DNA from: Methanomassiliicoccales archaeon PtaU1.Bin124
GTDB lineage: Archaea; Thermoplasmatota; Thermoplasmata; Methanomassiliicoccales; UBA472
Assembly: GCA_002067865.1 (NCBI GenBank)
Contig: MVRC01000016.1
Coordinates: 1-64,000 of the forward strand
Length of the DNA: 64,000 nucleotides
Direction of reading: 5' to 3'
The translations under genes were made by a program, and so were the position numbers. How positions within the stretch are numbered: the first letter of the stretch is position 1; each line of letters starts with the position of its first letter. Shown here one piece after another: positions 50,334 to 59,344 of the stretch. The notes under the pieces were generated by a model. The model was not told where the DNA came from, searched no databases, and was given only the letters and a program-made list of their open reading frames with translations.

Positions 50334-51491
50334 TTAACTTCTAGCCTTCTTTGATTCGATGGACTGGGCATATATCTTGAGGAGCTTCGTGGCACCGGAC
50401 TCGATGGAATAGGCCTCAGCCGTCGTCCTAGCGTTCCTGAGGACGTTCTGCCCGGCACCCAAGGCCTTCAACGTGGCCTCGCTCCAGGCCTTCGGGTCCT
50501 CGGTGAACTTGTAACCGTTCTTGCCATCCTCGATGAGCTCCCCCACCGCCCGGAAATCGATGCCTACCACCGGTTTCGCCGTGGCCATGGCCTCCAGGAG
50601 AACCAGCCCCTGTGTCTCGAACTTGGAGGCGATGGTGAATGCATCGCAGGCGGAATAGAGGCCAGGCAGATCGTCATCGCTCACGAACCCGGTGAAGGTC
50701 GTCGAGTCCCAAATGCCCAGGTCCTTCGCCATCTTCTGATAATGTTCCATTGCTGGACCGTTCCCCGCCACCACCAATCGGGTCTTGGGGTCCGACCGCC
50801 TCAGGTCGGCGAATCCCTTCAGCACCAGGTCCAGGTTCTTCTCCCACGCCACCCTTCCAACGGTGAGCACCATCTTCTCATCTGGCATCAGTCCCAGACG
50901 GCCCCTCATCTCCTTGCCGCTGTTGTTAGGATTGAACCTGTCGCAATCGATCCCGGTCGGGACGACCTCGATGCAGCGGGCGTTCGGGGCATATTTCAAT
51001 AGCTCCTGCCTGATCGATTCGGTCGGGGCCACGATGCACTCGGCCCGGTTCAGGAGGGAGACCAGATATCTCCACATGAGCAGGTCGACCATCCAGTCGG
51101 GGAACATGGTGAAATTGTAATACTTGGCCGCATCGGTCACCATGGTATGCCAGGTGATCACCACTGGCAGCTTCATGGACCTTCCTGCGAACATGCTGCG
51201 CAGGGCCTGGAACAGCAATCCGTGAGTGTGGATGACCTCCACGTTCAATTTTGTCAGGATATGGCACTTGTCCGTTGGGAACATCGGGATGGTGTATCCC
51301 TGGTAACGACTGAACGCCTTGGCTCGGAAGTAGTGTACATCCGGTTGCCTATCGCTGTCGAACTTAGGGGCGGGAGCGAAAAGAAAGACATCATGACCCA
51401 TGCTCTGCAACTGCTTGCGCGTGGACATGATGGACGTGACCACCCCGTCCCTCGCCGGGAGATATGTGTCCGTGAACATCGCGATGCGCAA
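50334..51491 (-). CDS. GT4-family glycosyltransferase
   Basis: 385 residues, GT-B fold. N-terminal FTDTYLPARDGVVTSI, the middle VVPTGIDCDRFNP, the nucleotide-sugar-binding VLTVGRVAWEKNLDLVLKGF and the C-terminal EX7E motif around SKFETQGLVLLEAMATAKPV identify the family of lipid- and polysaccharide-modifying transferases. Possible role: archaeal glycolipid or surface glycan synthesis. TTG start with AGGGTGA five bases ahead, overlapping the thiDN stop region, suggests cotranscription with the thiamine gene. Confidence 0.92.
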   Translation of the reverse strand: MRIAMFTDTYLPARDGVVTSIMSTRKQLQSMGHDVFLFAPAPKFDSDRQPDVHYFRAKAFSRYQGYTIPMFPTDKCHILTKLNVEVIHTHGLLFQALRSMFAGRSMKLPVVITWHTMVTDAAKYYNFTMFPDWMVDLLMWRYLVSLLNRAECIVAPTESIRQELLKYAPNARCIEVVPTGIDCDRFNPNNSGKEMRGRLGLMPDEKMVLTVGRVAWEKNLDLVLKGFADLRRSDPKTRLVVAGNGPAMEHYQKMAKDLGIWDSTTFTGFVSDDDLPGLYSACDAFTIASKFETQGLVLLEAMATAKPVVGIDFRAVGELIEDGKNGYKFTEDPKAWSEATLKALGAGQNVLRNARTTAEAYSIESGATKLLKIYAQSIESKKARS

Positions 51492-51500
51492 GACTTCACC

Positions 51501-52721
51501 CTACTGAAGAATGGGTCTCAGCGTGGCCAACAGTTCCTCGGGATCTCTCCCGACGACACATATTGTAGATTCGTGCCCCATCCCCCGGGACGAAGATGGC
51601 AGAACAAATACTAAACCTGTTTGCTTTACTCGCCGTTCCAGTCCCAATCTCTCCATGATCTTTTCAGTCCCTTTCAGCAGAATCGCTGACCTGATCTCCG
51701 GGGAGGCACGATTCATTTTCAACAGCTCTCTGGAAACCTCCCTCGCTGCCCCGAACGATGCGGAGGTCCGATCGCATCGCGGGTCGTGCATTGCGCCGCA
51801 GACATCGTTGAATCCTTGCGGAGAAGGTAAGGAGTAGACCATTTCCAGTCCATCCTCCATCAACGCCTCTGCCGGGAGTCTTTTGCCGATCTCATCAGCG
51901 GCCATCCTAAGGCCGTTCTGGACCTCCATCCTCATGGCCTCCTTCTGCTTGGTGGCCAAGGGATTGATGACCATGACGCCCTTCCCCACTGGATAGCCCA
52001 TGGCGATGGAATCGGTGATCCTCCTTTTGGCGTCCAGCGACGCCTCCTTCACCGCCATCCCCCTGGCCAGATTGCATGCCAAGAAGGATGCCACGGTGCA
52101 CCCTGCCCCGTGCACCTTGTTCTTCGATCTCGGGGCGGTGAACTCATACGTCTTGCCATCATGGTACAGGACATCGATGACATCATCACCCTCGAAGTGA
52201 CCGCCTTTGAGCAGGACCGCCTCCGGCCCCAGTTCCGCGATGGCCAGACAGGCCCTCCTCGCCGTCTCGGGGTCATCGATCGTCATGGATGACAGGACCT
52301 CTGCCTCGTGGCGGTTGGGAGTAACAACCGTTGCCAAGGGGAAGAGCCTCTCCTTCATTACCTGGACCAATCCTTCAGAATACAGTTTGTCCCCCACACC
52401 GGCGATCAGCACCGGGTCGACCACGAGCGGAATTCCAGCGCCTTTCAGCTTGCGCTCCAACAGCCTAGGCACGGCGGGCGAATATAGCATACCGGTCTTC
52501 ACCGCCTCGACCTTTGCATCGTCCAGCACGGCATTGAGCTGGGCATTGATGTCAGAGGTCGGCACGGCCTTGATCTTCGCCACCCTTTGCGTGTTCTGCG
52601 CGGTGATGGCCGTGACCACGCACGCTCCGTGCATGTCCATAGCGGCGATGGCCTTCAGGTCAGCCTGCAGCCCTGCCCCGCCGATGGAGTCCGATCCCGC
52701 CACGCTCAGGACGACATTCAT
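51501..52721 (-). CDS. thiDN: Bifunctional HMP-P kinase / thiamine phosphate synthase (ThiD-ThiN)
   Basis: 406 residues. ThiD (1-250): SVAGSDSIGGAGLQADLK, VDPVLIAGVGDKL and NKVHGAGCTVASFLACNLARG phosphorylate hydroxymethylpyrimidine phosphate. ThiN (about 260-406): LPSPQGFNDVCGAMHDPR, RFDxxx-type loop here CDRTSASFGAAREVS, and SSSRGMGHESTICVVG; it joins pyrimidine and thiazole phosphates, replacing bacterial ThiE in many archaea. The fusion is common in archaea. No TPP-riboswitch-like motif was seen upstream. Confidence 0.93.
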   Translation of the reverse strand: MNVVLSVAGSDSIGGAGLQADLKAIAAMDMHGACVVTAITAQNTQRVAKIKAVPTSDINAQLNAVLDDAKVEAVKTGMLYSPAVPRLLERKLKGAGIPLVVDPVLIAGVGDKLYSEGLVQVMKERLFPLATVVTPNRHEAEVLSSMTIDDPETARRACLAIAELGPEAVLLKGGHFEGDDVIDVLYHDGKTYEFTAPRSKNKVHGAGCTVASFLACNLARGMAVKEASLDAKRRITDSIAMGYPVGKGVMVINPLATKQKEAMRMEVQNGLRMAADEIGKRLPAEALMEDGLEMVYSLPSPQGFNDVCGAMHDPRCDRTSASFGAAREVSRELLKMNRASPEIRSAILLKGTEKIMERLGLERRVKQTGLVFVLPSSSRGMGHESTICVVGRDPEELLATLRPILQ

Positions 52722-52863
52722 GCAAGAATATCCTCTGGGTGGTAATTAGTCCTTGGCCCAAGATCCGTCCCCCTAGGTCATCCAGCATGGAAATATTTCA
52801 GACCGACCAATCCATCTCCTTTTCGAAAAACCTTATATAGAGTCATCCATATCAAAAAATTCC

Positions 52864-53232
52864 ATGAAGGCGAGCAGTGGGCATTTTGTTTTGAAAGACA
52901 ACATAGAGTACCGGGACATGGCCAAGGTCTTCCCGGAAGTGCTCACCACCTTCCTTGAGGAGACGGAACAGGTCCCCGAGGACGAGGACGTCATGAAGAT
53001 GTTCATCTACCTCAACATGACCGAGCTAGAAAAGAACAGCAAGCCTGAGGGATACAACCGGAAGGGCAGGATGCGCCTTGTCTTCCCCATGACCCGGAAG
53101 GAGTTCTACATCCGCGGCTCATCAAAGAGCGGTGAGGTCGTCCGCCTGACCGAGAAGATAAGCAAGATCCTGACCAAGGCGGGAATTAAGCACGATGTGG
53201 AATGGAACGCCCTCTCCATAATCGAAGAGTGA
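52864..53232 (+). CDS. Hypothetical protein, 122 residues
   Basis: Soluble, alpha/beta, with RKGRMRLVFPMTRKEFYIRG and MFIYLNMTELEKN; no recognised motif. A strong TATA box (CCTTATATAG, 52829-52838) predicts start within a few bases of the ATG, so the mRNA is leaderless. Convergent with argH. Confidence 0.65.
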   Translation: MKASSGHFVLKDNIEYRDMAKVFPEVLTTFLEETEQVPEDEDVMKMFIYLNMTELEKNSKPEGYNRKGRMRLVFPMTRKEFYIRGSSKSGEVVRLTEKISKILTKAGIKHDVEWNALSIIEE

Positions 53233-53264
53233 ACAGTTCTTCTTTCGTTCGTTGAATTCAACCA

Positions 53265-54716
53265 TCACTCGTGGTAGATAAGGCGGTTCCAGACATCCAG
53301 CAATCTTTTCCTCTCGACCTCGCAGAACGACCGCTGGATGCTTGCGTTGGAGCGGCCCAGTTCGATCTGGTTCTCCACCTGGGCCGGCGCCGTGCCCCCA
53401 TACGAAAGACGCCGTGAGACGCACCGTTCCATGGATATGAACTCATTGATGTCAGGACCGATAAGGCTCGAGAAACCAGACATCTCCTGGACGGTCATGT
53501 CCTCTAGGCCAATGCCCATGTCGATGCAATGCCGCACCATCTTGCCCACGACCTCATGCGCCTGGCGGAACGGGAGCCCTTTCCTGACCAGGTAATCTGC
53601 CAGGTCCGTGGCGTTGAGGAAGCCGCCCTTCAGTGAGGAGTTCATCCGTTCCGGACGGAACTGTGCCTCCGCCAACATCCCGCTCATCATACGCAGGCAT
53701 GAGACGGTGTTGTCGTATGCCCGGAACACGGCCTCCTTGTCCTCCTGCAGATCGCGGTTGTAGGAAAGTGGCAATCCCTTGACCAACGTAAGCATGGCCA
53801 TGAGGGAACCGGTGCCTCTCGCGCTCCTTCCACGGATGAGCTCGGCCACATCAGGGTTCTTCTTCTGCGGCATGATGGAGCTGCCCGTGCTGTACCCTTC
53901 GCTGATCTCCACGAAACCGAACTCCGGGCTGCTCCAAAGGACCAGCTCCTCGGCCATGGAGCTGAGGTGCATCAGGCACAATGAGGATGCGAAGCAATAT
54001 TCCAAGGCGAAGTCCCTGTCGCTAACCGTGTCCAGGGCATTCCCCGTCGGGCGTTCGAAGCCCAGCAGGTGCGCGGTCATATGGCGGTCTATGGGATAGG
54101 TCGTCCCTGCCAGCGCGGCTGAGCCTAATGGACAGAGATTGACGCGCTTGTAGGAATCGATCAACCTTTCGGCATCGCGCTGCAACTTGAACGCATATGC
54201 CATCAGGTGGAAACCGAGAGTGATCGGCTGTGCGTGCTGCACATGCGTGAAACCCGGCAGGATGGTATCCTTGTACTTCTCGGCCAGATCGATCAAGGTC
54301 GATTGCAGTTGCACAACCGCTTCGACGCTCAGCAATATCGCATCCCGCATGAAAAGGCGGAAGTCCGTGACGACCTGGTCGTTCCGGCTGCGGGCCGTGT
54401 GCAAACGCCCGCCCGCCTCGCCGATCTTCTTGGTGAGCAGGAACTCGACGGCGGAATGCACGTCCTCGCTGTCCTCCGCCAGCTCTACCGTCCCGGACTC
54501 GATCTCGCTGAGGATGGTCTTCAGTCCTTCCACTATCTTGTCCGCATCCTCCTGCTTGAGGACGCCCTGCTTGGCCAGCATATGGGCATGGGCCAGCGAG
54601 CCCATCACGTCATACCATGCCAGGCGGACATCCACCCCGAAGGAGGTGGTGAACTCGATGGTGGAGCGGTCCGGACCCTTTCCGAAGCGTCCGGACCATA
54701 GGACCTTTTCTGCCAT
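53265..54716 (-). CDS. argH: Argininosuccinate lyase
   Basis: 483 residues, fumarase/aspartase superfamily. Signature GSSIMPQKKNPDVAE and the conserved HTARSRNDQV and DVHSAVE are present. Cleaves argininosuccinate to arginine and fumarate. Downstream of argG in an operon: a GTG at 54725 overlaps the argG stop (GTGA), and an ATG three codons on is used here because it begins the family's MAEKVLWSGRF. argG-argH and argC-argJ-argB-argD are divergent halves of one arginine cluster. Confidence 0.95.
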   Translation of the reverse strand: MAEKVLWSGRFGKGPDRSTIEFTTSFGVDVRLAWYDVMGSLAHAHMLAKQGVLKQEDADKIVEGLKTILSEIESGTVELAEDSEDVHSAVEFLLTKKIGEAGGRLHTARSRNDQVVTDFRLFMRDAILLSVEAVVQLQSTLIDLAEKYKDTILPGFTHVQHAQPITLGFHLMAYAFKLQRDAERLIDSYKRVNLCPLGSAALAGTTYPIDRHMTAHLLGFERPTGNALDTVSDRDFALEYCFASSLCLMHLSSMAEELVLWSSPEFGFVEISEGYSTGSSIMPQKKNPDVAELIRGRSARGTGSLMAMLTLVKGLPLSYNRDLQEDKEAVFRAYDNTVSCLRMMSGMLAEAQFRPERMNSSLKGGFLNATDLADYLVRKGLPFRQAHEVVGKMVRHCIDMGIGLEDMTVQEMSGFSSLIGPDINEFISMERCVSRRLSYGGTAPAQVENQIELGRSNASIQRSFCEVERKRLLDVWNRLIYHE

Positions 54717-54721
54717 TTCTC

Positions 54722-55951
54722 TCACTTTTTCTGCTTCTTCGCCACGCTACGGAGCGGCAGGCCCCATACATAAATGAATCCCTTGGCGCTGGTGTGATCG
54801 AACTTGTCCCCTTCGGCGTAGGTGGCAAGGCCATGGTCGTACAGCGAATAGGACGATTTGCGGCCCACGACCGTGCAGCTGCCCTTGAAGAACTTCAGGC
54901 GGACCTCTCCGGTCACGAACTCCTGGGTCTTTTCGATGAATGCATCCAGGGCCTCCTTCAGCGGGCTGAACCACAGGCCATCATAGCACAGCTCTGCATA
55001 ACGCTGCTCCACCAGGCGCTTATAGTTGGCCACGTCCTTGGTCAGTACCATCTTTTCCAGGTCCTTGTGGGCGGCGATGAGCGCAATGGCCGCGGGAGCC
55101 TCATAGATCTCCCTGGACTTTATCCCGACCAGGCGGTCCTCTATCTGGTCGATGCGGCCCACGCCGTGCTTGCCGGCGATCTCGTTCATCTTCTTGATCA
55201 GCTTGACCGCATCCATCTTCTTCCCGTCGATGGCGACCGGCACGCCCTTGTCGAACTTCACCACGACATACTGTGCCTCCGCAGGTGCCTTGGCCGGGCT
55301 GACGGTCCATTCGAAAGCATCCTCGGGCGGCTCCACCCAGGCATCCTCAAGGATGCCGCATTCGCAGCTCCGTCCCCACAGGTTCTCATCGGTGCTGTAT
55401 GGGCAGGCCTTCTTGACCTTTATCGGGATGTCGTGCTCCTTTGCATACTCGATCTCATCCTCACGGGTCATGACCCACTCGCGCATTGGAGCGATGATCT
55501 TCAGGTTGGGGTCGAGGGCGTTGATGGAAACATCGAAGCGCACCTGGTCGTTCCCCTTGGCGGTGCAGCCGTGGGCGATGAACTTGGCCCCTTCCTTCTT
55601 CGCCACATCCACCAGCAGCTTCGCGATGAGCGGGCGGGCCACCGACGTGGCCATGGGGTAGGTCTGCATGTACATGGCATTGGCCTTCAGGCATGGCCAC
55701 ACATAGTCATTCGCGAACTCTTCCTGGGCATCGAGGGCGTATGCGTTCACGGCGCCGATATTGCGCGCCCGCTCGATGTTCTCCTCCATGTCGCCAGGCT
55801 GTCCCACATCGACGGAGACGGCGATCACGTCAAGGTTGTAGTTGTCCTGCAACCAGCGGATGGCCACCGAGGTGTCGAGGCCTCCGGAATATGCGAGGAC
55901 GACCTTGTCGCGCTTGGATGACTTGCTAGCTGATGCCTTCTTGACTGCCAT
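54722..55951 (-). CDS. argG: Argininosuccinate synthase
   Basis: 409 residues. PP-loop AYSGGLDTS (about 19-27) with a preceding Lys-rich N-terminus, the family's HGCTAKGNDQVRF and SCECGILEDAW. Joins citrulline and aspartate with ATP. A minus-strand TATA (TCATATATCG, 55978-55987) places transcription start only about 10 bases before the ATG. Ornithine carbamoyltransferase and carbamoyl-phosphate synthase genes are not in the window. Confidence 0.96.
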   Translation of the reverse strand: MAVKKASASKSSKRDKVVLAYSGGLDTSVAIRWLQDNYNLDVIAVSVDVGQPGDMEENIERARNIGAVNAYALDAQEEFANDYVWPCLKANAMYMQTYPMATSVARPLIAKLLVDVAKKEGAKFIAHGCTAKGNDQVRFDVSINALDPNLKIIAPMREWVMTREDEIEYAKEHDIPIKVKKACPYSTDENLWGRSCECGILEDAWVEPPEDAFEWTVSPAKAPAEAQYVVVKFDKGVPVAIDGKKMDAVKLIKKMNEIAGKHGVGRIDQIEDRLVGIKSREIYEAPAAIALIAAHKDLEKMVLTKDVANYKRLVEQRYAELCYDGLWFSPLKEALDAFIEKTQEFVTGEVRLKFFKGSCTVVGRKSSYSLYDHGLATYAEGDKFDHTSAKGFIYVWGLPLRSVAKKQKK

Positions 55952-56023
55952 TGGAATCGCTTGGCGAGTAATGCGTCGATATATGATTAGAATGACAATT
56001 AACCGACATTTGGGTCGCTACCC

Positions 56024-56043
56024 GTTCCTTTTCGGACAGGAAC
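56024..56043. promoter_or_regulatory. Dyad in the argG/argC divergent region
   Basis: GTTCCT-TTTCGGAC-AGGAAC lies between the promoters of argG (TATA near 55983) and argC (TATTA-like TTAAATATC at 56126-56134), a suitable place for a shared regulator site. Function unproven. Confidence 0.35.
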
Positions 56044-56165
56044 TGACCGAACGTCCTTTTACATAGGTCATCAAGTCGCTTGAAAAATCAACACAACGTG
56101 CCGGGCGTGGCTCTCGGTTAACACATTAAATATCGCATGTCTCATTTCGGTCATCATTCTTAATA

Positions 56166-56185
56166 GGCGAATCAGGAAATTCGCC
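56166..56185 (+). promoter_or_regulatory. Hairpin in the argC leader
   Basis: GGCGAAT-CAGGAA-ATTCGCC, a perfect 7-base-pair stem with a 6-base loop, about 10 bases past the predicted transcription start and 24 bases before the argC ATG. No arginine-rich upstream peptide was found. Confidence 0.45.
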
Positions 56186-56209
56186 CAAATCAACAGAGGA
56201 AAGAACCGC

Positions 56210-57226
56210 ATGAAACGAGTCGCCATAATCGGGGGTTCGGGTTACACCGGAGGGGAGCTAGCACGGCTGTTGAGCCGCCATCCTGATCTCAACTTGGTCT
56301 CGATGACGTCCAGGCAGCACGCTGGTTCGAAGGTTACGACTGTGCATCCATTTCTGCAAGGCTTCGTAGACCTGAACTTCGAGGAGAGGGTCAACTCCGC
56401 CGATTGCGATGTGGTGTTCACAGCCACTCCGCACGGTGCTTCGATGGACATCGTCCCGGAACTCGTGGAGAGCGGTATCAAGGTCATTGACCTGAGCGGC
56501 GACTACAGGCTCAAGGACCCTGGCACCTACAAGAAATGGTACGGGGCGGAGCACAAGGACCTGAAGAACCTGGAGAAGGCCGTCTATGGCATTCCAGAGC
56601 TCTTCCGCAAGGATATCAAGAAGGCGAACTTCATCTCCAATCCTGGCTGCTATCCGACCTGTTCGATATTGGGGCTGGCACCACTGGTGGCGAACGACCT
56701 CGTGGAACCGGACATCATCGTGGACGGCAAGAGCAGCACCTCCGGCGCCGGAGCGGAGCTCACCAAGGCCACTCATCATCCGGCCTGCGGTTCCAGCATC
56801 TCGCCGTACAAGGTCGGCAATCACCGTCATACTCCAGAGATACAGATGGCGTTGGAGAAGGTGGGCAAGGGCAAGCTCGACGTCGTATTCACGCCGCACC
56901 TCCTGCCAGTCGTCCGCGGCATGTTGTGTACCTCATATGTATCGCTCAAAACCCCGATGGAGAAGGAGGAGGTCCAAAAGACCTTCGCCAAGTTCTATCA
57001 AGGGGAAAGATTCATCCGTATGACAGCGGTCCCGTCCATGGCGTCGGTGACCGGATCGAACTTCATCGAGATCGGGGCTGAGAGGGCAGGAAGACGGACA
57101 GTCGTGGTGATGAGCGCCATCGACAACCTCGTCAAGGGGGCGTCCGGACAGGCCATCCAGAACTGCAATATCATGTTGGGGCTCGAAGAACGGACCGGGC
57201 TGGACTTCCCCGGATTGGGGGTATGA
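56210..57226 (+). CDS. argC: N-acetyl-gamma-glutamyl-phosphate reductase
   Basis: 338 residues. NADP-binding IIGGSGYTGGELARLL (6-21), catalytic cysteine in SNPGCYPTCSI, and PHLLPVVRGM. Reduces N-acetylglutamyl phosphate to the semialdehyde. GAGGA eight or so bases ahead of the ATG. Overlaps argJ by four bases. In some archaea the homologous LysY works in lysine synthesis through a carrier protein; no LysW gene is present here, so arginine is favoured. Confidence 0.93.
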   Translation: MKRVAIIGGSGYTGGELARLLSRHPDLNLVSMTSRQHAGSKVTTVHPFLQGFVDLNFEERVNSADCDVVFTATPHGASMDIVPELVESGIKVIDLSGDYRLKDPGTYKKWYGAEHKDLKNLEKAVYGIPELFRKDIKKANFISNPGCYPTCSILGLAPLVANDLVEPDIIVDGKSSTSGAGAELTKATHHPACGSSISPYKVGNHRHTPEIQMALEKVGKGKLDVVFTPHLLPVVRGMLCTSYVSLKTPMEKEEVQKTFAKFYQGERFIRMTAVPSMASVTGSNFIEIGAERAGRRTVVVMSAIDNLVKGASGQAIQNCNIMLGLEERTGLDFPGLGV

Positions 57227-58461
57227 AGATGGCATACGAGATCATTGAAGGGGGCATCACCTCTCCCAAGGGCTACAAGGCTGCTGGTGTTCACAGCGGG
57301 ATCAAGAAGCAGAACCTCGACCTCGCTCTAATCTACTCGGAGGTGCCGGCAAAGTGCGCCATTGCTTACACTCAGAACAAGATGCGCGCCGCCCCCATCG
57401 AGGTCATGATGAAGAAGGACCCGAAGCAGATCCAGGCCATCATCGTCAACAGCGGCAACGCCAACGCTCTCACCGGATCTAAGGGCATCTACGATGCCAG
57501 GGAGATGTGCGCAGTGACCGCTGACGCATTGCATATCGTAGAGGACAACGTGGCAGTGGCCAGCACCGGAGTGATCTCCCGGTTCCTGCCCATGCCCAAG
57601 ATCATCGCGGGGATACCGAAGGCGGTCGACCTTCTGAACCGGGGGCGCGAGGCCGATCAGCTGGCGGCCCGGGCCATCATGACCACCGACACGAAGATGA
57701 AGGAGGCGGCCTGCCGGGTCAAGCTGCGTGATGGAACGATCGTCACCATCGGCGGCATCACCAAGGGATCGGGCATGATCGCCCCGTCCATGAAGGTCAT
57801 GCACGCCACCACGCTCAGCTTCGTCACCACGGATGCGGTCCTGGGCAAGAACGCAAACGCGAAGTGGCAAGAGATGATGGATTCCAGTTTCAACGTTATC
57901 TCGGTCGACGGCGACCAGAGCACGAACGACGTTTCGATGCTCATGGCCAACGGGGCAGCGGGCGGACCGGCCTGCGACAACGATTCTAACTTCTGGGAAG
58001 GGGTCAGGTTCGTGGCACAGTCGTTGGCGAAGCAGGTGGTCATCGACGGGGAAGGGGCCACAAAGCTCATCGAGGTCCATGTGAAGGATGCCAAGACCTC
58101 CCGTGAGGCGCGCAGCGCTGCCAGGGCGATCATATCGTCCAGCCTCGTCAAGACGGCCATTTTCGGGGCCGATCCGAACTTCGGTAGGATATTGGCCGCG
58201 CTGGGCAACTCGGACGCCTCGTTCAAACTGGACGAGGTAAGGCTGAACATCCGCGATGATGAGACCGAGGTGACATTGTTCGAGAAGGGCTCTCCGACCA
58301 TGGTCCCGGCATCGCAGAACGAGCTGGACGCCCGGAAGATACTCAAGGGGTCCAAGGTCATCATCGATCTTTACCTGGGCGTAGGTCATTCCTCCGGCGA
58401 GGCCTGGGGCTGTGACCTCACCTACGATTATGTCAAGATCAATGCGGACTACACCACCTGA
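57223..58461 (+). CDS. argJ: Bifunctional ornithine/glutamate acetyltransferase
   Basis: 412 residues. The self-cleavage site is in MHATTLSFVTTDAVL, where the Thr nucleophile follows Ala; GGITKGSGMIAP and NSNIVNSGNANALTG-type strings (IVNSGNANALTG) are typical. It recycles the acetyl group from N-acetylornithine to glutamate, making the cyclic pathway. The first ATG overlaps argC (ATGA); a second six bases on is possible. Ends 3 bases from argB's junction. Confidence 0.93.
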   Translation: MKMAYEIIEGGITSPKGYKAAGVHSGIKKQNLDLALIYSEVPAKCAIAYTQNKMRAAPIEVMMKKDPKQIQAIIVNSGNANALTGSKGIYDAREMCAVTADALHIVEDNVAVASTGVISRFLPMPKIIAGIPKAVDLLNRGREADQLAARAIMTTDTKMKEAACRVKLRDGTIVTIGGITKGSGMIAPSMKVMHATTLSFVTTDAVLGKNANAKWQEMMDSSFNVISVDGDQSTNDVSMLMANGAAGGPACDNDSNFWEGVRFVAQSLAKQVVIDGEGATKLIEVHVKDAKTSREARSAARAIISSSLVKTAIFGADPNFGRILAALGNSDASFKLDEVRLNIRDDETEVTLFEKGSPTMVPASQNELDARKILKGSKVIIDLYLGVGHSSGEAWGCDLTYDYVKINADYTT

Positions 58462-58470
58462 GGGATGACC

Positions 58471-59334
58471 ATGTCCGAAAGAATGGTCCATTATCCCTGC
58501 GCGGGGAGCCTGCATGGCAGGCAGGTAGTGATAAAGTTCGGCGGAAGTTCGATCGACGAGGACAGTTTGAAGCGCTTCGCTTCAGATATCAACGAGTTCG
58601 TCAAGCTGGGCGTTCGACCGGTCATCGTGCACGGGGGCGGGCCAGAGATAACCGAGGAGATGAAGCGCAGGGGCCTGCCGGTGCGCAAGGTACTGGGGCT
58701 CCGCATCACCGACGATGCCACGCTGGAGGTGGCCAAGGGCGTTCTGACCCGCATCAACGATCAGATCGTGCGGGCGCTCCAGAGCGCCGGTATCAGGTCC
58801 ATCGGTATGGCCGGGACGGAATGCAACACCGTGATATGCCACAAGATGGCCCCCGTGAAAGGGAAGGACGAGAAAGGCTCTCCGATAGAGGCCGATCTGG
58901 GCTGGGTGGGCGAGCCGGAGAAGGTGGACCCAAGGTTGCTTTTGAACCTCACCTCACGCGGTTTCGTTCCGGTCATGTTCACCATCTGCGCCGATGCCGA
59001 AGGGAACCTGATGAACGTGAACGCCGACACGGCCGCGGCACATGTGGCCGTCGGTGTGAAAGCGGCAGACCTTCTGCTGGTCACGGACGTGCCAGGTCTG
59101 ATGAGGGTCTTCGGCGACCCGTCCACCATCATCCCGGAGATCCGCACGTCGGAGTTCCAGTCGCTGGTGAATGATGGCGTGGTCAAGGACGGCATGATCC
59201 CGAAGCTGGAGGCATGCGTCATGGCGGTGAAGGGCGGCGTAGGGGCGGCCCACATGGTCGACGGCAAGGATGCCGACGCCATCGTCGGGCAATTGCTGGC
59301 CGGGAAGAATCACGGTACCCGCATCATATCTTGA
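58471..59334 (+). CDS. argB: Acetylglutamate kinase
   Basis: 287 residues, amino-acid kinase fold: VIKFGGSSIDE, VIVHGGGPEITEEMKRRG and NVNADTAAAHVAVGVKA. Phosphorylates N-acetylglutamate; usually the point of arginine feedback, although the N-terminal extension that mediates it in some bacteria is short here (about 15 residues). Start is the second of two ATGs after GAGGG, matching leuC. The argD ATG follows ten bases after the stop. Confidence 0.93.
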   Translation: MSERMVHYPCAGSLHGRQVVIKFGGSSIDEDSLKRFASDINEFVKLGVRPVIVHGGGPEITEEMKRRGLPVRKVLGLRITDDATLEVAKGVLTRINDQIVRALQSAGIRSIGMAGTECNTVICHKMAPVKGKDEKGSPIEADLGWVGEPEKVDPRLLLNLTSRGFVPVMFTICADAEGNLMNVNADTAAAHVAVGVKAADLLLVTDVPGLMRVFGDPSTIIPEIRTSEFQSLVNDGVVKDGMIPKLEACVMAVKGGVGAAHMVDGKDADAIVGQLLAGKNHGTRIIS

Positions 59335-59344
59335 GGTGGTCAAA

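Noticed and set aside
52722-52863. Possible TPP riboswitch upstream of thiDN
   Set aside because: None of the conserved thi-box strings (such as CTGAGA) were found on the minus strand.
56140-56163. Short frame MSHFGHHS upstream of argC, first suspected as a leader peptide
   Set aside because: It has no arginine codons, no Shine-Dalgarno, and mostly precedes the expected transcription start.
42750-58515. Long antisense frames of 300-395 codons opposite leuC, leuB, argG and argJ
   Set aside because: Low-complexity His/Gly/Val-rich translations typical of shadows; the sense genes have intact motifs.
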